A stretch of 64,000 nucleotides of DNA from Bacteroides sp. (lineage in GTDB: Bacteria; Bacteroidota; Bacteroidia; Bacteroidales; Bacteroidaceae): positions 1 to 64,000 of the forward strand of contig NZ_JAQVBV010000012.1 of NCBI RefSeq assembly GCF_028690125.1. The letters run 5' to 3'. The translations under genes were made by a program, and so were the position numbers. The notes under the pieces are model-generated. The model did not search any database. It was not told the DNA's origin and saw only the letters and a program-made list of their open reading frames with translations. Below are positions 25,401 through 33,890 of this stretch, piece by piece (position 1 is the first letter of the stretch; each line of letters begins with the position of its first letter).

Positions 25401-26417
25401 CTATATTTTTTTTAATTCATTTTGTACATATTCTAGAGATAGAAGAAGCTCTTTCATCTCTTCAATATTCAGTCTTCTTGTATTATCCGAGTTGTACTCG
25501 TCATAATCTACTCTATGACCAAACTCATCTACATATTTGCTGTAATTAAGGTCACGCAAATCTGCTGGAATGCGATAGAAATCACCTATATCTTGTGCTT
25601 TTGCCATCTCCTCTTTTGTACAAAGCGTTTCGTACATCTTCTCACCATGTCGCGCACCAATAATCTTAATCTCATTGTCTGCATTAAAAATCTCTTTAAC
25701 AGCCTGCGCAAGTACATCAATTGTTGCAGCAGGTGCCTTTTGGACGAAAAGATCACCTGGTTCTGCATTTTTAAATGCGAAAAGTACCAAGTCTACAGCC
25801 TCGTCAAGTGACATCATATAACGAGTCATCTCAGGAACTGTAATCGTCATAGGTTTACCTGCACGAATTTGGTCAATAAATAAAGGAATAATTGAACCGC
25901 GAGAACAAAGAACATTGCCATATCTCGTTGCACAAATAACAGTGCCTATTTCTTTTGCTCTTGGGTCTCTAGCCTTAGAGATTGCTAATTTCTCCATCAA
26001 AGCTTTAGTCATTCCCATTGTATTGATAGGATAAGCAGCTTTATCCGTACTAAGAACAACAACTTTTTTTACTTTATTTCGAACTGCAGCTTCAAGTACA
26101 TTCTCAGAACCTAGAATATTAGTTCTTACTGCCTGCATGGGATAGAACTCACAGGAAGGAACTTGTTTTAATGCAGCAGCACTAAAAACATAGTCCACAT
26201 TTGCCATTGCATTATTAATACTTTCAAAATCTCTTATATCTCCAATAATGAAATTAACTTTTGGATTGTTTAGTTTATGACGCATCTCATCTTGCTTCTT
26301 CTCGTCACGGCTAAAAATTCTAATTTCTTTAAAATCTTCGTTAATGAAACGATTCAAAACAGCATTACCAAAAGATCCTGTTCCTCCAGTAATCAAAAGT
26401 ATTTTGTCTTTAAACAT
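25401..26417 (-). CDS. CapE/FnlA-like UDP-GlcNAc 4,6-dehydratase/5-epimerase
   Basis: A 338-residue short-chain dehydrogenase-type protein. Rossmann motif LLITGGTGSFGNAV, then SAAALKQVPSCEFYPMQAVRTNILGSENV, STDKAAYPINTMGMTK and TRYGNVLCSRGSIIP. The usual YxxxK is M134-x-x-x-K138, as in CapE of Staphylococcus aureus, to which the whole protein is very similar by eye. CapE-type enzymes turn UDP-GlcNAc into a 4-keto-6-deoxy L-sugar on the way to L-FucNAc. However, no CapF- or CapG-like gene is in the locus; aminotransferase and GNAT genes follow, so the end product is probably a di-amino trideoxy sugar. Confidence 0.88.
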   Translation of the reverse strand: MFKDKILLITGGTGSFGNAVLNRFINEDFKEIRIFSRDEKKQDEMRHKLNNPKVNFIIGDIRDFESINNAMANVDYVFSAAALKQVPSCEFYPMQAVRTNILGSENVLEAAVRNKVKKVVVLSTDKAAYPINTMGMTKALMEKLAISKARDPRAKEIGTVICATRYGNVLCSRGSIIPLFIDQIRAGKPMTITVPEMTRYMMSLDEAVDLVLFAFKNAEPGDLFVQKAPAATIDVLAQAVKEIFNADNEIKIIGARHGEKMYETLCTKEEMAKAQDIGDFYRIPADLRDLNYSKYVDEFGHRVDYDEYNSDNTRRLNIEEMKELLLSLEYVQNELKKI

Positions 26418-26434
26418 AATATTATAAAATTGTT

Positions 26435-26863
26435 TTAGTTTTTACCTATTAAATATTTTAACGAATTAAACTCAAATATCTTAACATATATCGACAACAC
26501 AAAAGCGACACAAAATAATAATATAGAAAATTTACATGACGAGTACCCAGCTTCTTCTAAGAAGATATATAGAACAATTCTCATAATTATCCAATGCGCG
26601 GATAAGAAGATAATATATTTTTCCACGTAAAATAAAATCCGAAAATTATAGCGTATATTCTTAAACAGATTATTTATAACTATTATTACACTGATAAAAT
26701 ATCCATACCCAATTAACTAATGTTTATAAATTTCCGCATTCGTACAAACATCAACTACTGAAGGAGCCATAAACAATATTGATATAGAGGCTATTATTAT
26801 ACTATTTTTCAAACAGGTTATAAGGAATTTAGCTCGAGACACAGAAAGACTAAATCGAGACTT
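26435..26863 (-). pseudogene. Remnant of a polytopic membrane protein gene
   Basis: One frame stays open from 26863 to 26435 except for one TAG at 26717-26719. It encodes hydrophobic segments (SIIIASISILFMAPSVV, GYGYFISVIIVINNLF, then KYIIFLSAHWIIMRIVLYIFL) and a basic end LKYLIGKN. The last 60 residues follow a GTG at 26626 and look like the C-terminal end of an acyltransferase-3-type or similar capsule membrane enzyme. The N-terminal part is missing. It lies between the CapD-like and CapE-like genes, suggesting a lost decorating step. The rest of the gap to 27057 shows nothing I recognise. Confidence 0.5.
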
Positions 26864-27057
26864 CTACCAAAAGTGTATCCACCTTATAACGGACAAATAA
26901 ATATTCAAAAGAATTGTAGTTATACATTATTCAAAATCTTTAATTATAATGTTGCAAAAATCAGCTTTTATTATCATACGGGCAATACGCCATAATTTAA
27001 TGCTAGCACATTACTATGCCATAAAAGATATAATACCCAAATCTAGAAATCAGTCAT

Positions 27058-28989
27058 CTATTTGGTGAATTTATCCAATATTTCAAACCTTGAATTCCTA
27101 GAGATAAATTCCGGGACGATCTTCTTCATCAAAGCGACCGTGTCTACGATCCTGACGTTCCGGGCCAAGTTTTCAAATTCGGAGTAAGACTCCAACACGT
27201 CATCATACTCATAACGACGGACTTTGGCAATCTTAATCTTCTTATTAGAGGTCGGAAGCGTATTTTCCTCAGTACTCAACAACTCCTCATAAAGTTTCTC
27301 CCCGGGACGTAATCCTGTAAACTCTATCTTTATATCTTCATCCAAACGATAGCCTGCTAGCTCAATCATACGGGTAGCTAGATCCACAATCTTTACCGGT
27401 TCACCCATCTCAAAGACAAAGATTTCATTTCCCTCGCCCATCATACCGGCCTCCATTACCAGACGGCAGGCCTCAGGGATGGTCATAAAGTAACGAATGA
27501 TATCAGGGTGGGTCACTGTCACTGGTCCTCCATTTTCAATCTGTTCCTTAAAGCGAGGAATTACAGAACCATTACTGCCCAATACATTACCAAAACGAGT
27601 AGTAATAAATTTAGTCTTGCCTTTTACCTTGCTTTCTTTGATGGCAGTTCCCAAACTTTGAACATAAATTTCAGCCAGACGTTTGGAAGCTCCCATTACA
27701 TTGGTAGGATTTACAGCTTTATCTGTTGAAATCATGATCATTTTCTCTGCCTCATATTCCACTGCCATTTCAGCAACCTGACGGGAACCGATGACATTGA
27801 CATAAACTGCTTCGCAAGGATTCTCTTCCATCAAAGGAACATGTTTATAAGCAGCGGCATGAAATACAATTTGCGGATGATGTTGTTCAAAAACCATACG
27901 TATGCGTTGCTTCACACGAACATCACCAATGACAGGAACAAAATTGATATTCGGATATTTCTTCTCAAACTCCAAACGGACATTATGAAGAGGGGTTTCT
28001 GCGGAATCAAACAAGATCAATTTACGAACTCCGATTTGGGCTAACTGCCGGCACAATTCGCTACCGATACTTCCGGCTGCTCCCGTGACTAATATCGTTT
28101 TATTGCAATATTCGGAAGCAATCTCTTGCATATTAATTTTGATTTCTTCACGCCCCAACAGGTCTTCAATCCGAATAGGACGGACAAATTGGTGGAAAAC
28201 ACCATCCGCATCAGCCTCACTGATGGAAGGTGCGATCATCATTTTTATGCCGCTACTTTTACAATACTCAAGCAGACGGTTCTCTTCATCTTTTATAGAT
28301 TCATTCCGAGCAAACAGAATGCCCTGTATATGATGCTTTTTTACTAAGAGATCAAAATTTTCCTTATCACTAAAAGAATAAACTCGGGAGTCCACTAGTA
28401 TTCTACGACTATGGTCAGGACTATAGATGCAAAAACCGGCTATCTTATAATGAGAACTATTACGCAAACGGGTTTTAAGAGCAACACTTTTGTCGTCGGT
28501 TCCATAAATTAAAATCTTCATATCTGTTTTACGGACAATACCGATCAAGGATTCATAGGTGACAATGACTAACACACGGAGACCTATCAAAGTGATCAAG
28601 GTAAGCATTCCGTCAGAGATGACAAATACCAGGTTCTGACTGCCGAACAGTTTATCATCCTTAAAAAAGAAAAAAACAAAGATAGCCATGCAAGCAGTTT
28701 TAAACAGGACACTGCAAGTGACTCGCCATAAATCTTTTATCTCAGAATAGCGAATCGTGTTACGGAATGTATTGAAGACCAAGTCTCCAATTATACTTGA
28801 CAATAAGGCAATAGTAATTACCTGAATCAGTTGAATCGTATTCCACTCTATACCTGTAATATAGTGAATACCAACAAAAGTAAACAATGTGCATAAGCTG
28901 GCAATTACCGTATCTACTCCTAAAATAAGCCAGCAACTAAAAAAATTCCGACTGGTATATTGAAGGAACTTTTCCAATGATTTCTTCAT
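27058..28989 (-). CDS. CapD/WbpM-like nucleoside-diphosphate sugar 4,6-dehydratase
   Basis: A 643-residue membrane-bound enzyme: four or five N-terminal hydrophobic segments (about 17-150), a CoA-binding-like Rossmann region (MKILIYGTDDKSVALKTRL), and the C-terminal SDR domain with TGAAGSIGSELCRQL, YKHVPLMEENPCEAV and STDKAVNPTNVMGASKRLAE. These enzymes dehydrate UDP-GlcNAc (or a relative) to the 4-keto-6-deoxy sugar. This is the long WbpM/PglF form, common as an early gene of Bacteroides capsule operons. The product may feed the DegT gene at 13094 and the PglC-like transferase. Confidence 0.92.
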   Translation of the reverse strand: MKKSLEKFLQYTSRNFFSCWLILGVDTVIASLCTLFTFVGIHYITGIEWNTIQLIQVITIALLSSIIGDLVFNTFRNTIRYSEIKDLWRVTCSVLFKTACMAIFVFFFFKDDKLFGSQNLVFVISDGMLTLITLIGLRVLVIVTYESLIGIVRKTDMKILIYGTDDKSVALKTRLRNSSHYKIAGFCIYSPDHSRRILVDSRVYSFSDKENFDLLVKKHHIQGILFARNESIKDEENRLLEYCKSSGIKMMIAPSISEADADGVFHQFVRPIRIEDLLGREEIKINMQEIASEYCNKTILVTGAAGSIGSELCRQLAQIGVRKLILFDSAETPLHNVRLEFEKKYPNINFVPVIGDVRVKQRIRMVFEQHHPQIVFHAAAYKHVPLMEENPCEAVYVNVIGSRQVAEMAVEYEAEKMIMISTDKAVNPTNVMGASKRLAEIYVQSLGTAIKESKVKGKTKFITTRFGNVLGSNGSVIPRFKEQIENGGPVTVTHPDIIRYFMTIPEACRLVMEAGMMGEGNEIFVFEMGEPVKIVDLATRMIELAGYRLDEDIKIEFTGLRPGEKLYEELLSTEENTLPTSNKKIKIAKVRRYEYDDVLESYSEFENLARNVRIVDTVALMKKIVPEFISRNSRFEILDKFTK

Positions 28990-29020
28990 GATTATATATC
29001 TATAGATTCCCCATTAAACA

Positions 29021-30151
29021 TTATGCAAGCTCTTTCTTAAGCTTATTCAAAATATCTTTTACCCATAGTTTCCATACCGATGTGACAGCTACAGCCAAGA
29101 ACACAAAAAGTATTACATACATTTTCTTTCCGGTGCCGGAAGGTTGTTGTGGAACGACGGCAGGTTCCACTATCGCAAACACGGGTTTCTCCTCCTGAAC
29201 TTTCGCTCTGGCAACCTGCAATTGATTAGCCACCTGACTGTATACCTGATAGGCTAAACTCATATCGTTCTGCAAACGTTCCTGTTCGGCACGAACACTC
29301 TGAAGAATCAAATTGTCATGGGTATCTACATATTCCGCATATTTCTTTTGTGCCATATAATATTCATCCTGACGTTCTTTGAACAGTTTCTCTAAGTAAA
29401 TGCAATCTTCTTTTGCTTTGGAGGTACGATAACCTGTTATGCATTCTTGCAATTTACGAACTACTGAATCTGCAACAGTTGCTGCAACCTTAGGATCTTG
29501 TAAGGTCACAGAAACACTGGTAATAGCTGTTTTCTTATCTACTGTAGCCGATATTTTTTTCTTTAAAGCATCTATTTTTTCTTTTTCTTCTTTGGTTAAT
29601 GTGATTGTTCCCGATTTCTTTTTATCAGTAATATTATCTTCATTGTCATCAGTAAATAATGATTTCACACCACCTATGACCATACCGGGCATACCTAAGA
29701 CGTAGCCCCACCAGGGAGAAGACTGCGTATCCAAATAAGAAGTCAAAGTCATGCTTTCGCCTTCATCTAAAGTAGGAACATTAATATCAAAAAGTTCTAA
29801 TAAAAAAGGTGTAGAAGAGACAATGTCTGATGAAAGAGAAACATTCAATGCGTCAGAACCTTCCCCTACTGTTGCTCCATTACCCAAAAAAGAAGCAGCA
29901 AGTCCCGCAAGACCATTGTTGCCCTTGGAATTTCCCATTTCAGGAGATAAAGTTACTTTAACAGTATATTGTTTAGGAACACTCAAAGCCACCACAATGC
30001 CTATAATCAATCCTATCCCGGCAGCTTTATACAAAGTCTTACGGATACCTATTATTTTGCGTAAGATATCCATCAAATCAATCTCTACCTCATCAGTCTT
30101 TGGTTCGTTCGATATAGATGAGATTTCTTTATCTAGTTTCTGTTCTGTCAT
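29021..30151 (-). CDS. Wzz-like chain-length determinant
   Basis: A 376-residue inner-membrane protein with two membrane helices (about 39-58 and 348-366) flanking a large periplasmic domain with coiled-coil stretch EDCIYLEKLFKERQDEYYMAQKKYAEYV, and the pre-TM2 proline motif FAIVEPAVVPQQPSGTGKK. There is no tyrosine kinase domain. It sets capsule chain length and links synthesis to the Wza-like exporter encoded 12 nt upstream. Confidence 0.92.
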   Translation of the reverse strand: MTEQKLDKEISSISNEPKTDEVEIDLMDILRKIIGIRKTLYKAAGIGLIIGIVVALSVPKQYTVKVTLSPEMGNSKGNNGLAGLAASFLGNGATVGEGSDALNVSLSSDIVSSTPFLLELFDINVPTLDEGESMTLTSYLDTQSSPWWGYVLGMPGMVIGGVKSLFTDDNEDNITDKKKSGTITLTKEEKEKIDALKKKISATVDKKTAITSVSVTLQDPKVAATVADSVVRKLQECITGYRTSKAKEDCIYLEKLFKERQDEYYMAQKKYAEYVDTHDNLILQSVRAEQERLQNDMSLAYQVYSQVANQLQVARAKVQEEKPVFAIVEPAVVPQQPSGTGKKMYVILFVFLAVAVTSVWKLWVKDILNKLKKELA

Positions 30152-30163
30152 GATAGGTATTTA

Positions 30164-32578
30164 TTATTTCTTTATCAGGTTAGCAACAGAAGCGATCATC
30201 ATCCCTAAGGAACTGAATGAAGTAGCATAACCTAAAATCTCGGCCACATTCACTTTCTTTTTAGACTTACTAGGAACTATAATCTCACAACCAGGCTCAA
30301 TCTGCTTCTTACCATTACCCTTTACCTTGGTTACCTGACCATTCATATAAATGATGAACTTCTTGCTCTTTTTCGCATTGTCTGAATATCCACCGGACTG
30401 ATTCAAATAGTAATTAATATCCTTACCTTCGAGGTAAGATACGGTATTGGGCATCATCACAGCACCATCAATGGTTACGGTATTCGTATTCTTTGGAATA
30501 GAAATGACATCGCCTTCACGCAAAACAAGATCGGCATTACTCTTTGGGTTCTTTAGTGCTTTCTCCAAATCAATACCCACAGTAAACGTATTTTCCACTT
30601 CAATACCTAAAGAATCGATCATCGCTTCCCCCAACTGACGACGCATCAAACGGATGACATCGCCCATACGTTTCTTTTCACTGGCATTGGCTACACGAGT
30701 CAGTTTTGCTCCACGCAGGTAAGCGTAGTTGGTAGCTCCTCCGGCTTTGTTGATTAAATCGGAGAGGCGTTCTTCGCGACTGGTCAAGGCGTAAGTACCA
30801 TCAAAAAGGATTTCTCCTTGAATACCGACATTTTGCTGAGCCTGATAACCGGGACTTCTACGAACATAGACTTCATCATAAGGCTGAAGCACAAAGCCGG
30901 GCTGACCGTCTATGACAAAACCGTCTTTCAAAGAAAAAGAAAACATTTGACCTATTGTGTCATTATCGACTGTACTACGGGAATTCTTAATTCGTCTGGT
31001 CACATCTACACGAACGGTAGAGGCGGCTTCACGCAAACCACCGGCTTGAATAATCAGATCCTCTAAGGTCATGTTGTCGGCATAGGGATAGGAATCGGGT
31101 TTGGCTACTTCACCATGAACTGTTATGTTGCCTCTGTCTTCCAAGTCGTGAATGCTGGGGATATAGAGGATGTCGTTCTTCATCAAGGCGATATTGGGAA
31201 TGGTACCATCCATGATAGACTTAATGTCGATTGATAGTACTTCGGTGGTAAGGTCTTCGCGCTGACGATATAATACGGAACGGTTCAGGAAGGCGTCACC
31301 GGTCAAACCTTGGGCTTCATTCACTAGTTCACGGATGGTATTGAGTTTGCCGCTTAGTTGGTAGATACCGGGACGGTAGACGGCTCCGCGAATTTCAAGT
31401 TTATTGGTGAAGCGGTTGAGGATGGCTTCGGCGGTCACTACGTCGCCGTTACGCATCGGGTAAACACTGTAATCCATATCTTGCACGGTATTGACTTCGT
31501 ATTCCTGTCCGTTCTGACGAACAACGCGCAAGGAACGGGTGTAGGAGTCGGCTTCAAAACCACCGGCATATTTAATTAAGGTGGAAAGTGTTTCATCTTT
31601 CTTCATTTCAAAACGCATGGGGCGTTTTACTTTACCACTGATCTTGACTAGGACTTCGTAAGCGGGGACGATAACGACATCACCTTCCTGTAGGCGGATG
31701 TCGTCTTGGGCGTTGCCTTTCATGATGAAGTCGTAGACGTCGATGGTAGCAATCTTCTTGCCATTTCTTACCAGTTGGACATTACGCAAACTTCCGATAT
31801 CACTAACTCCGCCGGCACGATACAGTGCATGAAAGACGGTGGAGAAGGAAGAGAGTGCATAGGTGCCGGGCTGAACGACTTCACCCATGATATTGATCTG
31901 AATGGTACGGATATTACCTAATGTCAAATTGATATCAGAACTCGGATCGGTAGCATTGCTCAGACCATTATAGATTTTATTCAGGGATTTTTTGAGATAG
32001 TCATTTGCTTCAGTAACGGTTAATCCGCTCAGATTAACGGGACCGATTTTTTGGATATTAATGGTACCTTCCGGAGATATACGCTGACGAATCGTGTTTT
32101 GGCTGGCTCCCCAGATATCTATAATGACTTCGTCGCCGGGACCTAAACGATAATTGGAAGGGGTGGCGAGATTGACGCTGGGCTCGAATGTGAGGTTTCG
32201 GGTGTTGAAGATGTTACGGCCAAATACTTGGTCTTCACGGGCTAAATCCCGGGCAGTAGGCTGATCTTCGAGCATATCGGAAGTATTTTCCTTCATTTCC
32301 TCCCGAAGGCGGGATTCGTTGATGTCGGTTCCGGTGGATTTGGAGGTGTTTACGTTATTTTGCTTCTCGTAAAGTTCTTTGACCCGTATCGCTTGTTCTT
32401 TAGTGACTCCCTGACGTGCCAGCTCGGAGGCTATCTGTTTTTGTTCTTTTCCTTGCTTGATGCCTTCTTTTACATATTCGAGTACTTGCTGGTCGCTCAT
32501 GGTTTGAGCAAGCAGTGAAGATGTATTTCCCAACATCAAAGCTAATAGTAGTATACTAAATAGTTTTTGTATTTTCAT
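30164..32578 (-). CDS. Wza-like capsule export protein with several SLBB domains
   Basis: An 804-residue exported protein. Signal peptide MKIQKLFSILLLALMLGNTSSLLAQ, then a helical segment (SDQQVLEYVKEGIKQGKEQKQIASELARQGVTKEQA), the poly-export domain YRLGPGDEVIIDIWGASQ, and about five SLBB repeats (VQPGTYALSSFSTVFHALYRAGGV, ..RPMRFEMKKDETLSTLIKYAGGF, ..and later copies). The C-terminus has a hydrophobic stretch. It forms the outer-membrane or periplasmic channel for the polymer. It is about twice the length of E. coli Wza because of the extra SLBB domains, usual in Bacteroides. Confidence 0.93.
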   Translation of the reverse strand: MKIQKLFSILLLALMLGNTSSLLAQTMSDQQVLEYVKEGIKQGKEQKQIASELARQGVTKEQAIRVKELYEKQNNVNTSKSTGTDINESRLREEMKENTSDMLEDQPTARDLAREDQVFGRNIFNTRNLTFEPSVNLATPSNYRLGPGDEVIIDIWGASQNTIRQRISPEGTINIQKIGPVNLSGLTVTEANDYLKKSLNKIYNGLSNATDPSSDINLTLGNIRTIQINIMGEVVQPGTYALSSFSTVFHALYRAGGVSDIGSLRNVQLVRNGKKIATIDVYDFIMKGNAQDDIRLQEGDVVIVPAYEVLVKISGKVKRPMRFEMKKDETLSTLIKYAGGFEADSYTRSLRVVRQNGQEYEVNTVQDMDYSVYPMRNGDVVTAEAILNRFTNKLEIRGAVYRPGIYQLSGKLNTIRELVNEAQGLTGDAFLNRSVLYRQREDLTTEVLSIDIKSIMDGTIPNIALMKNDILYIPSIHDLEDRGNITVHGEVAKPDSYPYADNMTLEDLIIQAGGLREAASTVRVDVTRRIKNSRSTVDNDTIGQMFSFSLKDGFVIDGQPGFVLQPYDEVYVRRSPGYQAQQNVGIQGEILFDGTYALTSREERLSDLINKAGGATNYAYLRGAKLTRVANASEKKRMGDVIRLMRRQLGEAMIDSLGIEVENTFTVGIDLEKALKNPKSNADLVLREGDVISIPKNTNTVTIDGAVMMPNTVSYLEGKDINYYLNQSGGYSDNAKKSKKFIIYMNGQVTKVKGNGKKQIEPGCEIIVPSKSKKKVNVAEILGYATSFSSLGMMIASVANLIKK

Positions 32579-32596
32579 TTACTAATCAAATAAATA

Positions 32597-32965
32597 TCAA
32601 TTAATTTCGAATAAGTGTTGTAAACCGTTATAAGCTGAAAGAAGCTGTTCTTTTAAAGAAGAAGGTGGAAGAAATGAAAGAATTTTCCAAGTACGGAGTA
32701 GTACGGTCTGCTTTTTTAGCTCGTCTTCAGGATTAGCATACATCGACACACTATATCCCATCAAAAGAGCCAAACATAAAGTAGCTTCCTGCTCTATGGT
32801 TCTTCCTTGCTGAGAATATAGTTCATTCATCTGATCGTGAATGCTTTTATTTAAAAAGGAAAGGTCATCGGCATAGATATTCTCCATATCACTCCCAACA
32901 GGAAGCAACTTATGAGTCGCACTTAGCAAGTTTTCTATTTTTTCCTGTAATATAATCGTATCCAT
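32597..32965 (-). CDS. upxZ: UpxZ-family inhibitor of capsule antitermination
   Basis: A 122-residue helical protein (MDTIILQEKIENLLSATHKLLPVGSDMENIYADDLSFLNKSIHDQMNELY...). UpxZ proteins in Bacteroides block the UpxY antiterminators of other capsule loci, so that one capsule is expressed at a time. Identification rests on position as second gene after upxY, size and the pattern. ATG 32965 is chosen: it lies one base after the upxY stop; the longer frame begins with a GTG inside upxY. Confidence 0.85.
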   Translation of the reverse strand: MDTIILQEKIENLLSATHKLLPVGSDMENIYADDLSFLNKSIHDQMNELYSQQGRTIEQEATLCLALLMGYSVSMYANPEDELKKQTVLLRTWKILSFLPPSSLKEQLLSAYNGLQHLFEIN

Positions 32966-32966
32966 C

Positions 32967-33551
32967 TTATACACTGACACAAGTTCTGTGTGGTTCTACA
33001 TAACCAACAGGCATATCGACACAAGCGCAACCTAACATATTCAGGCGAATAGCAATTTTACTTTTACCATCCATGGTGACAAACTCACCGATAAGTCCTG
33101 CTAATGGACCTTTAATCACACGCACTTCCTCACCACGAGACAAAGGAGTACTGTTCATTTGAACAGCTTCTTCGGAATAGTCAAGCATGAAACGGAAACG
33201 GGCCATCTGGTCATCCGGAATAACTGTCGGAGTGCTTTCACCGCGCATCACCATATAGCGGCTGACCGTAGAAAGAGTCAAAACGTCCATGCGTTCTTTA
33301 GGTGTAACATGGACAAAAACCATCATAGGAAGAAGAACCGCTTCCACTTTTTTGCGACGGTCACTCCATTGATGAATCTCCTGCTGAACAGGAATAAAAC
33401 TGTCAATCCCCATTTTGCCTAAACGTTCGGCAACCTTCTTTTCGTGGTGCATACGAACCAACGCAACATACCAGCGTTTAGGGTGTGCTACGCCTTCCCC
33501 TGTCCCATAAATAGGCCCAGCACTTACTGATTTTTTTTCTAATGAAATCAT
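32967..33551 (-). CDS. upxY: UpxY-family transcription antiterminator
   Basis: A 194-residue NusG-like protein. The NGN domain opens PKRWYVALVRMHHEKKVAERLGKMGIDSFIPVQ, and the KOW domain follows (SRGEEVRVIKGPLAGLIGEFV). UpxY proteins load on RNA polymerase in the leader of their own capsule operon and prevent early termination. It is the first gene of the operon, 22 nt from the left inverted repeat of the invertible promoter. Confidence 0.93.
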   Translation of the reverse strand: MISLEKKSVSAGPIYGTGEGVAHPKRWYVALVRMHHEKKVAERLGKMGIDSFIPVQQEIHQWSDRRKKVEAVLLPMMVFVHVTPKERMDVLTLSTVSRYMVMRGESTPTVIPDDQMARFRFMLDYSEEAVQMNSTPLSRGEEVRVIKGPLAGLIGEFVTMDGKSKIAIRLNMLGCACVDMPVGYVEPHRTCVSV

Positions 33552-33572
33552 ATTTTTTACCCCATATTCATC

Positions 33573-33593
33573 TGTTACTTCTTAGGTAACGGA
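33573..33593 (+). repeat. Left inverted repeat of the inverton
   Basis: T followed by GTTACTTCTTAGGTAACGGA. It is an exact inverted match of 33831-33851. Its outer part holds a small GTTAC/GTAAC dyad, as expected for a tyrosine-recombinase core. Confidence 0.9.
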
Positions 33594-33784
33594 AAGAATA
33601 CAAGCAGAAACAGACTAAACTAGAAAAGAGAAAAAAAATGACGAGATAACTAGAAAAGAGTATTTATCTTTAGTGATTGAGAGTATTCTTTTGAAAACAA
33701 GGCACATAACTTCTGAACATGAATATAAAATTATTTCATGTTCGAATATTTGTTTACTATATATCAAGAAAAAAAAGAGATTTT

Positions 33785-33817
33785 TTTGCTACCGATATAT
33801 TATTTTGTCTATCTTTG
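33785..33817 (+). promoter_or_regulatory. Phase-variable promoter inside the inverton
   Basis: TTTG at 33785-33788 and TATCTTTG at 33810-33817 with a 21-nt spacer. In this assembly it reads toward the 3' end of the recombinase gene, antisense to it, rather than into the capsule operon. Confidence 0.85.
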
Positions 33818-33830
33818 CGCTGAATTCACA

Positions 33831-33851
33831 TCCGTTACCTAAGAAGTAACA
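33831..33851 (-). repeat. Right inverted repeat of the inverton
   Basis: TCCGTTACCTAAGAAGTAAC plus A, the reverse complement of 33573-33593 over all 21 bp. It lies 39 nt from the end of the recombinase gene. Confidence 0.9.
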
Positions 33852-33890
33852 CACACACATCATCACTATAATTCAACAAATTACCTCAAT

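Larger units (their letters stand above)
33573..33851. other. Invertible capsule promoter segment (drawn OFF)
   Basis: A 279-bp segment bounded by perfect 21-bp inverted repeats. Its only full promoter (33785-33817) points to the right, away from upxY, and no TAnnTTTG box on the minus strand between the left repeat and upxY could replace it. After inversion the -7 box would face upxY about 56 nt before its ATG. Inside are also two direct copies of AACTAGAAAAGAG (33618-33630, 33648-33660) and an inverted repeat GAACATGAA/TTCATGTTC (33715-33743). The adjacent recombinase gene probably flips it. Confidence 0.9.
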
